In this document: positions 58,452 to 64,000 of the stretch, one piece after another
Numbering within the stretch: the stretch's first letter is position 1
Layout: every line of letters starts with the position of its first letter
Program-made: the position numbers and the translations under genes
Notes under the pieces: model-generated
Told to the model about the DNA's origin: nothing
The model's input: only the letters and a program-made list of their open reading frames with translations
Database searches by the model: none
Assembly: GCF_030250645.1 (NCBI RefSeq)
Contig: NZ_JASSVS010000008.1
Span: 124,001-188,000, forward strand
Source of the DNA: Marinobacter azerbaijanicus
Lineage (GTDB): Bacteria > Pseudomonadota > Gammaproteobacteria > Pseudomonadales > Oleiphilaceae
Direction of reading: 5' to 3'
Length of the DNA: 64,000 bases

Positions 58452-59426
58452 ATGCTCAAAAACGCCCTGTCGCTGATCATTCTTATTGTCGCGAGTTCCC
58501 AGGTTTTCGCTGAACAAAGCTGGCAACCCTATCCAGCAGACCTTCAATCGTTCAGCTACACAGAACAGGATCTTGCCGAACACTGGCAACACCTGACCGA
58601 CGGGTTTCGTGGCCCACTGCCAACGTCCCAGAGCCTTAAGGCCGATGCGGAACGTTGGCCCGATATGTATGCCTTCACTCTAAACCATCTGAAAACGACA
58701 GCCCGCTCCCACCCGGACCTGGCGTCCCTTCCGGAAGGCGCGCTGAGCAATTCATTCGAGGTGTACGCCAGAGAGTTGCGCCGCGCCTGGGCCCTCCTGT
58801 TTAACGGCCAGTTTCGGGAAGCGCGAGACCTGGGGCTGGCTCTGGGGCCGTCTGGCTACTTTCCGGGGCTTTATGCCCAGGCCCTATACGCAACGCTGAT
58901 TGAAACCGATGAAAACACACGCAGACAACTGCTCAAGGAGGTCATTACCCTCACCGAGGACATCATGCCCATGGCACCTGACCATCCAATGATCCGGTTT
59001 GGCAATGCCTACGGCAAGGCCCGGATACTCGAGAGCCTGTCTGCCTCAGAGGCCATGGGAACCGGCTACACCTCAGCAGTCATGGACACACTGGAAGCGC
59101 TGCTGGAAGAGGATCCCGACAACATCTATGCCGTAACTCTATTTGGTGGCGTGCACTCCGGCATCATCGAAAAAGCCGGCAGCCTGATTGCCCGCATGAC
59201 CTATGGTGCAAAAGAATCGTCCATGGAAGAGCTGTTCGGCAAGGCTATGCAATTGTCACCCGATTATCCGGGGGTGTATTACGAGTATGCCAGAGCAAAG
59301 CTGAAAGTTGATGAGGAAAAAGAGGCGCTTGCTCTGCTGAAGAAGACCCGGGGCATGACCGCCAAAAGCGCTGAAGAGGCACTGTTGCTGCAGGCGGCGG
59401 GCCGGCTTCGGCAATCTTTGGAGTAA
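58452..59426 (+). CDS. Secreted TPR-like repeat protein
   Basis: 324 residues with a signal peptide (MLKNALSLIILIVASSQVFA, cut near 20). The mature part is helical with TPR-like units (VYARELRRAWALLFNGQFREARDLG, MEELFGKAMQLSPDYPGVYY, described). No catalytic motif is visible; it probably mediates protein contacts in the periplasm. I start at ATG 58452 because GGAG lies about 8 bases upstream and the signal peptide begins there; the open frame continues to 58419. Confidence 0.78.
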   Translation: MLKNALSLIILIVASSQVFAEQSWQPYPADLQSFSYTEQDLAEHWQHLTDGFRGPLPTSQSLKADAERWPDMYAFTLNHLKTTARSHPDLASLPEGALSNSFEVYARELRRAWALLFNGQFREARDLGLALGPSGYFPGLYAQALYATLIETDENTRRQLLKEVITLTEDIMPMAPDHPMIRFGNAYGKARILESLSASEAMGTGYTSAVMDTLEALLEEDPDNIYAVTLFGGVHSGIIEKAGSLIARMTYGAKESSMEELFGKAMQLSPDYPGVYYEYARAKLKVDEEKEALALLKKTRGMTAKSAEEALLLQAAGRLRQSLE

Positions 59427-59495
59427 AACTGATCAAAGCCCTTGAACGTGTCTGTTACTGTAGATTGATGCAGTCTTACTCAGAGGGGCATCAGA

Positions 59496-60158
59496 ATGAA
59501 AGCAGCCGGCCTTCTTCTTATGTTGTTCGTTATCTCCGGATGCTCTGCAAAACCCCATGTCGTTGAGCCGGATGTTGGCGCTGACAGCCCTCGCACGAGC
59601 CGGCTGTACGTTGTAAGCCATGGCTGGCATGTGGGGCTTGCCATTGCTGCTGAAGAGCTCAATCCTGTAATCCCGGAGCTCAAGGATCGTTTTGTCGGGG
59701 CTGAGTACTACGAACTTGGATGGGGCGATAAGGGGTTCTATCAGGCCGAAGAGATTACCGCGGGTGTAACGCTCCAGGCCATCGTCTGGTCGCGGGGGGC
59801 GGTGGTCCACGTTGCGGCACTGCCGGTTTCCCCGGCCCGGTACTTCCCTGTGAGTCGCGTTGTTGACACCTGTCTCACCGCTGAAGAAACCGACTCCCTG
59901 GCGCGATACCTGTCCAACAGCTTTGCCCGTGATAGTGCCAGTAACCTGGTTGAACTCAAGCATGGCCTCTATAGTGACAGTCAGTTCTATGGTGGCCAGG
60001 GCCGGTACCATTTGCTGAACACCAGTAACAAATGGGCTGCCAAAGCGTTGAAAAGCGCGGGGATGGATATCTCGCCCATGTTCAAGCTGACCGCCGATAG
60101 TGTCATGGAGTTTGTTGAAGAAAACCGTAATGACTGTGCCCCCGTAACGGGGGAGTGA
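59496..60158 (+). CDS. TIGR02117/DUF2459 family lipoprotein
   Basis: 220-residue lipoprotein. Signal with lipobox VISGC (Cys16). The DUF2459 core is clear: LYVVSHGWHVGLAIAAEEL, VGAEYYELGWGDKGFY, NTSNKWAAKALKSAGMDISP. The conserved His and Cys/Asn-like residues recall NlpC-type fold proteins, but no activity is known. GAGGGG precedes the start codon. Its stop is 20 bases before the start of the acyl-ligase fusion gene, so the two are probably co-transcribed. Confidence 0.88.
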   Translation: MKAAGLLLMLFVISGCSAKPHVVEPDVGADSPRTSRLYVVSHGWHVGLAIAAEELNPVIPELKDRFVGAEYYELGWGDKGFYQAEEITAGVTLQAIVWSRGAVVHVAALPVSPARYFPVSRVVDTCLTAEETDSLARYLSNSFARDSASNLVELKHGLYSDSQFYGGQGRYHLLNTSNKWAAKALKSAGMDISPMFKLTADSVMEFVEENRNDCAPVTGE

Positions 60159-60178
60159 ATCCTGTATCTGGAGGGGCC

Positions 60179-63022
60179 ATGGCTCAACCGGGAAATCAAC
60201 GAAGCATGGAAAAAGACATGGCAGACGCCGTGTTGGAAACCATGGCCGAGGCGATGCCGGAACATCGGAAGCGGCAACCCGAAGTCACCATGACCAGCAG
60301 GCTCGACAGTGATCTGGGCCTGGACAGCCTGACCCGGGCTGAACTGCTGGTAACGGTGGAACGCAAGTTTGGGGTTCAGCTGCCGGAGCAGCTCCTCAGC
60401 GATGCGGACACGCCCGGTGACATTCTTGATGAGGTCATGCGCCTGAAGGGCGCGACGCCAGCGGAGAAGTCCGAAAAAAGCAGGGCGGAAGACGAAGAGA
60501 CCAACGCCGCTCTCGATGCCGGGGAAGAAAACCGCGAGCACTTCTCCGTTCCCGATTTTGAAACCCTGCAGGAAACGCTCAGCTGGCACGCACGTGAGCA
60601 CCCTGATCGCACCTACCTGCACTGGATAAAGAGCTACGACGATGTCAGATCCCTGACTTTCGGGGATCTTCACAAAGGCGCTCTGAGAGTCGCCAATGGT
60701 CTGTTCCAGCACGACATTGAGGAGCGGGACACCATCGCCCTCATGCTCCCCACCGGTCACGACTATTTCTACGGTTTTTTTGGTGCCCTCTACGCCAACG
60801 CCATCCCTGTACCCCTGTATCCGCCCATGCGCGCTTCAGAGATCGAAGAGCACCTGAAAAGACAGGCCTCGATTCTCAACAATGCAAAAGCCCGTGTGAT
60901 GATCACCGTGCCCGAGGCCAAAAAACTCGCCGCCGTGGTCAAAGGCATGGTGCCGTCCCTTGAACATGTACTGACGCTGGATGAAGTCTGGGCGAAACCC
61001 CTGTACCGGCCGGCGGCGGGGACCAAGGGCGACGACATTGCCTTTCTGCAGTTCACCTCGGGTAGCACCGGGGACCCCAAGGGTGTCAGCCTCAGCCATG
61101 CCAATCTTTTCGCCAATATAGACGCCGGAAACCAGGTGCTGCACGTGGACCAGGACGATGTGTTCGTAAGCTGGCTGCCGCTCTATCACGACATGGGCCT
61201 GATCGGCACCTGTCTCTCCAGCCTCTGGTATGGCATGCATCTGGTCATCATGTCGCCACTGCTTTTTCTCACCAGACCACAGTACTGGCTCTGGGCCATT
61301 GACCGGTTTGGTGGCACGCTCTCGCCGTCGCCGAACTTTGGTTACGAGCTCTGCCTGAAACGAATCAGTGATGAAGACATGGAAGGGCTCGATCTCAGCT
61401 CCTGGCGGGTTGCCTTCAACGGTGCCGAGGCGGTCAGCCCGGATACGGTGGTGCGCTTTGTCGAACGCTTCAGCAAGTGGGGCTTCCGGCCCGAAGCCAT
61501 GGCCCCTGTTTACGGGCTGGCGGAAAACTGCGTGGCGCTGACCTTTCCCGAAGAGCCCCGGGAGCCGGTCATCGACTACGTGGACCGGGAGAGATTCCAG
61601 AAACACGGGGAGGCAAAACCCGCTCCCCCGGACGACGACTCCGCCCTCAGATTCGTCTCCTGCGGCAAGGTCATTCCGAACCACGACATCCGCATTGTGG
61701 ATGACGACGGCAACGAGCTGGGCGAACGCCAGGAAGGCAACCTGCAGTTCACCGGCCCCTCGGCCACCAGGGGGTATTACCGGAACGAAGAGAAGACCGA
61801 AGCACTCTTTGACGGACAATGGCTTAACACGGGTGACAGGGGCTACATTGCCGACCAGGAACTCTATCTGAGCGGCCGCAACAAGGACCTGATTGTCCGG
61901 GCTGGCCGCAATATCTATCCCGGCGAAATCGAAGAGGCCGTAGGCGAACTTGACCTGGTTCGGGCGGGCTGCGTTGCGGCGTTTGCATCGGGCATGGGAG
62001 AAAGTGAAGGGGAAAGACTGATCGTGGTCGCCGAGACCACGGAAAAGGACGAGAAAAAACTGGCCGAGGCCAAAGAAAAAATCCACCGGATTGCCATGAA
62101 AGCCCTGGATATTGAGGTGGATGAGGTGCTCATGGTTCGCCCCCACACAGTACCAAAGACGTCCAGTGGCAAACTGCGGCGCAACGACTGCCGGCTCCGG
62201 TATGAGCGGGGTGAACTTGAGCGCAAAAGAGAGCCCGTGTGGCGGCAGGTGGCCAGGCTGGCACGTGGCACCTGGCGCCAGCAGGCCCAGCGCAGCCTGA
62301 GAAGCGCGGCCCGCTGGCTCTACTCAGCCTGGGCCTGGGCGGCGATGGGGCTGGTTTCTGTACCGGTGTGGACTCTGGTCAATATCCTGCCTGGCCTCCC
62401 ACTGCGTTGGCAGGTTGTCCACCGGGGAGGCAGGTTGTTAGGCCTGCTCACCGGAACCCGGCTCAAGGTGGAGCACGCCGAGCGGCTCAAGGAACTCCCG
62501 CAGGGCAGTATCATTGTTTCCAACCACGCCAGTTACCTGGATGCTCTGGTGCTGGCGGCACTGATTCCCGTGCCGGTGAGCTTCATTGCCAAAGCAGAGC
62601 TGATGAAAGTTCGCGGCCTCAAGCGCTTTCTGACGCGCCTGGAGGTTGAACCCGTGGAGCGCGCCGACGCACAGCACAGTGTGGGGGATTCAAAGCGGAT
62701 TGCCGAGAGTGCCGGGGGACGCCGCCTCGTCTTTTTCCCGGAGGGAAGTTTCGATGCCGCGCCGGGCCTTCGCCCCTTTCAGATGGGTGCCTTCATGACG
62801 GCCGCCGTGCTGAAACAGTCAGTCATACCCATTACCATGACAGGCACCCGGCGCAAGCTGCCCGCCGACCGCTGGAATCCGAGGCCCGGGCCGGTGAACG
62901 TGGTTGTTGGTGAACCAATCGAGCCCAAAGGCGATGACTGGAAATCGGCGGTGCAGCTGCGGGATCGTGCACGGAATACGATACTTGAAACAAGCGGCGA
63001 GCCGGACCGGTTATTTGGTTAG
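60179..63022 (+). CDS. Three-domain fusion: acyl carrier protein, acyl-AMP ligase, PlsC-type acyltransferase
   Basis: 947 residues. Residues about 10-90 form an acyl carrier domain with the phosphopantetheine serine at 50 (DLGLDSLTRAELL). Residues about 130-690 form a fatty-acyl-AMP-ligase-type adenylation domain: FTSGSTGDPKGVSLSH near 290, YGLAENCVAL, TGDRGYI, GRNKDLIVRAGRNIYPGEIE, and the A10 motif KTSSGKLRR. A transmembrane-like helix near 720-745 leads to a PlsC acyltransferase with NHASYLDAL (HX4D, near 781) and FFPEGSFD (near 852). The layout suggests that a fatty acid is activated, loaded on the internal carrier, and passed to a lysophospholipid or polyol acceptor at the membrane. ATG 60179 has GGAGG just upstream. 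Confidence 0.9.
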   Translation: MAQPGNQRSMEKDMADAVLETMAEAMPEHRKRQPEVTMTSRLDSDLGLDSLTRAELLVTVERKFGVQLPEQLLSDADTPGDILDEVMRLKGATPAEKSEKSRAEDEETNAALDAGEENREHFSVPDFETLQETLSWHAREHPDRTYLHWIKSYDDVRSLTFGDLHKGALRVANGLFQHDIEERDTIALMLPTGHDYFYGFFGALYANAIPVPLYPPMRASEIEEHLKRQASILNNAKARVMITVPEAKKLAAVVKGMVPSLEHVLTLDEVWAKPLYRPAAGTKGDDIAFLQFTSGSTGDPKGVSLSHANLFANIDAGNQVLHVDQDDVFVSWLPLYHDMGLIGTCLSSLWYGMHLVIMSPLLFLTRPQYWLWAIDRFGGTLSPSPNFGYELCLKRISDEDMEGLDLSSWRVAFNGAEAVSPDTVVRFVERFSKWGFRPEAMAPVYGLAENCVALTFPEEPREPVIDYVDRERFQKHGEAKPAPPDDDSALRFVSCGKVIPNHDIRIVDDDGNELGERQEGNLQFTGPSATRGYYRNEEKTEALFDGQWLNTGDRGYIADQELYLSGRNKDLIVRAGRNIYPGEIEEAVGELDLVRAGCVAAFASGMGESEGERLIVVAETTEKDEKKLAEAKEKIHRIAMKALDIEVDEVLMVRPHTVPKTSSGKLRRNDCRLRYERGELERKREPVWRQVARLARGTWRQQAQRSLRSAARWLYSAWAWAAMGLVSVPVWTLVNILPGLPLRWQVVHRGGRLLGLLTGTRLKVEHAERLKELPQGSIIVSNHASYLDALVLAALIPVPVSFIAKAELMKVRGLKRFLTRLEVEPVERADAQHSVGDSKRIAESAGGRRLVFFPEGSFDAAPGLRPFQMGAFMTAAVLKQSVIPITMTGTRRKLPADRWNPRPGPVNVVVGEPIEPKGDDWKSAVQLRDRARNTILETSGEPDRLFG

Positions 63023-63056
63023 GCCCTTCGGATTGTTGGTTGCTGACCAATAGAGC

Positions 63057-63103
63057 TTGACCGGATCCGCATTGCGCAATAAGATTCATGTAACATGAAT
63101 CTT
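63057..63103 (+). promoter_or_regulatory. Promoter with NsrR-like operator for the CCGSCS peptide gene
   Basis: TTGACC (63057-63062) and TAAGAT (63080-63085) are 17 bases apart. Overlapping the -10 is a perfect inverted repeat, AAGATTCATG and CATGAATCTT (63081-63103) with a TAA centre. By my alignment it matches 19 of 23 positions of the NsrR consensus for nitric-oxide-responsive repression. Assignment to NsrR is inference. Confidence 0.6.
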
Positions 63104-63127
63104 AATAGTAGCCGTAGAGGAACTCCA

Positions 63128-63289
63128 ATGACACTGTCCTACCTGCACATCTTCAAGAAAGAAGACACAGAAACCGAGTCCACCGGGGCGCAAGCAGCAG
63201 ACTCTAACGAGAGCACCGAGACCAGCCAGGATGAAGCCCAGAGCAAGGGTAAGCACGGCGAGGATTTCTGCTGCGGTTCCTGCTCTTAA
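63128..63289 (+). CDS. CCGSCS-motif small protein
   Basis: 53-residue acidic peptide ending in DFCCGSCS, the hallmark of this family. The first 12 residues (MTLSYLHIFKKE) are hydrophobic to basic; the middle is rich in Glu, Ser and Thr. The C-terminal cysteine cluster could bind an iron-sulfur cluster or other metal, but no function is known. GAGGAA lies 5-9 bases before the ATG. The gene has its own promoter with an NsrR-like operator. Its stop overlaps that of the LysR gene by 4 bases (TTAA). Confidence 0.9.
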   Translation: MTLSYLHIFKKEDTETESTGAQAADSNESTETSQDEAQSKGKHGEDFCCGSCS

Positions 63290-64000
63290 CCAGGCGGATG
63301 GAGACTTCCGGCCAGGCGTTGTTGCTGGGCCCGGATGGCCTCCGTGAGAAAGTCCATCAGGGCATGAATCCTTACCACGCCCCGCAGGTCGGGGTGCATC
63401 AGAAACCACAGGCCATATTCCAGTTCGGGAATGGGGTCGGTGAGCTGGATAACATCAGGATCCCCGTCTGCCAGATAACAGGGCAGCACGGCCAGCCCCA
63501 TGCCAGAACGAATAGCGCTGAGAATACTGACCAGGGTATCAACACGGTAAACACAGGCTTCCTTCAGGGAGTTATTGTCCATCCACTGGTCCAGTGCCGA
63601 ATCCTGTAGTCGTGGCCCGGCACCAATCCAGGGCTGGCTGGCAAGGGTCTCGATGGGTGCACCCGGGGTCAAGCCGAAACTCCGGTGCCCGTAAACAGCC
63701 TGGCCAATGGTGGTCAGCGGCCGGCCAATCAGGTTCTCCGGAGGGCGATTTGACGGGCGAATGGCAACGTCCGCCTCCCTCCGCGTGAGGTTGAACAACT
63801 GGTTGGATACAGCAACGTCCAGCACGATGCCTGGATATCTGTCCCGGAACTGTGTGAACAGGGGGGCCAGCAGCCCCATCAGCAGCGAGTCTGTTGTGGT
63901 GGTCCAGATCTCTCCGCTGGGCTGCAGGTCACGCCCCGCCACTTTACGTTCGGCGGCCAGGGCGGCCTCGTCCATAACCCTGCCAGTGTCGGCAAGCTCC
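63286..64000 (-). CDS. LysR family transcriptional regulator, C-terminal part (5' end beyond window)
   Basis: The minus-strand frame runs in from the window edge and ends at 63286, covering about 237 residues: the last part of the linker helix and the whole substrate-binding domain (GEIWTTTTDSLLMGLLAPLF, RREADVAIRPSNRPPENLIG, ILSAIRSGMGLAVLPCYLAD). The HTH lies outside the window. The first in-window ATG at 63975 is internal, not the start. Confidence 0.9.
   Translation of the reverse strand, partial: ELADTGRVMDEAALAAERKVAGRDLQPSGEIWTTTTDSLLMGLLAPLFTQFRDRYPGIVLDVAVSNQLFNLTRREADVAIRPSNRPPENLIGRPLTTIGQAVYGHRSFGLTPGAPIETLASQPWIGAGPRLQDSALDQWMDNNSLKEACVYRVDTLVSILSAIRSGMGLAVLPCYLADGDPDVIQLTDPIPELEYGLWFLMHPDLRGVVRIHALMDFLTEAIRAQQQRLAGSLHPPG

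Noticed and set aside
60836..62146. 436-codon antisense frame in the acyl-ligase fusion
   Set aside because: It is opposite to a well-conserved adenylation domain and has no recognisable motif.

Overview
The window is a 64 kb chromosomal stretch from a gammaproteobacterium that closely resembles Marinobacter. The protein sequences, the conserved block rpsA-ihfB-lapA-lapB-pyrF, the ybbA/ybbP-tesA arrangement, the RNA-processing, heat-shock and efflux genes and the marine-type hypothetical proteins all point there; this identification is by recollection of families, not by a search. Coding density is high and there are no insertion sequences, integrases, phage genes or CRISPR arrays. It reads as core and near-core genome rather than an island.

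Layout. 1-3.3 kb: 3' end of rpsA, then ihfB, lapAB and pyrF. 3.3-4.1 kb: a repeat-rich convergent gap ending in tRNA-Asn. 4.1-7.5 kb: class I aminotransferase and uvrB. 7.9-12 kb: a divergent pair (GNAT-C39 peptidase fusion versus RimK-like ATP-grasp ligase) plus a CDF cation exporter. 12-19 kb: pyrD, rmf, rlmKL, an outer-membrane barrel, a DnaQ-like protein, apeB and a second tRNA-Asn. 19-28 kb: YheT-like hydrolase, tesA, ybbA/ybbP, a solute-binding protein, an SCP2-like/iron-alcohol dehydrogenase operon and a TPR-containing M48 protease. 28-37 kb: DUF599 protein, two hotdog thioesterases, htpG behind a sigma-32-like promoter, katG, dusC and class I aldolase. 37-43 kb: a large acyl-ACP-reductase-like dehydrogenase, a CDGSH/glutamate-synthase fusion, a zinc peptidase and a CPA antiporter. 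43-53 kb: Lrp/LysE, a YgeA-like racemase, a complete RND efflux operon and a second antiporter. 53-64 kb: CBS protein, LysE/AraC pair, oxygenase, HAD, several envelope or hypothetical proteins, a three-domain ACP-acyl ligase-acyltransferase, a CCGSCS-motif peptide and a truncated LysR gene.

Two repeat families fill the gaps: a short REP-like palindrome (7 copies seen) and a larger element of about 100-190 bp (5 copies) with a conserved core and long, nearly perfect, copy-specific inverted arms. Two of the large elements lie in the presumed 5' leader of htpG.

The most interesting items are: (1) the variable-arm palindromic element family and its place in the htpG leader; (2) the GNAT-C39/RimK-like pair, a candidate peptide-modification system; (3) the 691-residue protein whose C-terminal half matches cyanobacterial acyl-ACP reductase including the active-site cysteine; (4) an NsrR-like operator over the promoter of the CCGSCS peptide gene; (5) the ACP-ligase-acyltransferase fusion; (6) a YgeA-type racemase lacking one of its two catalytic cysteines.
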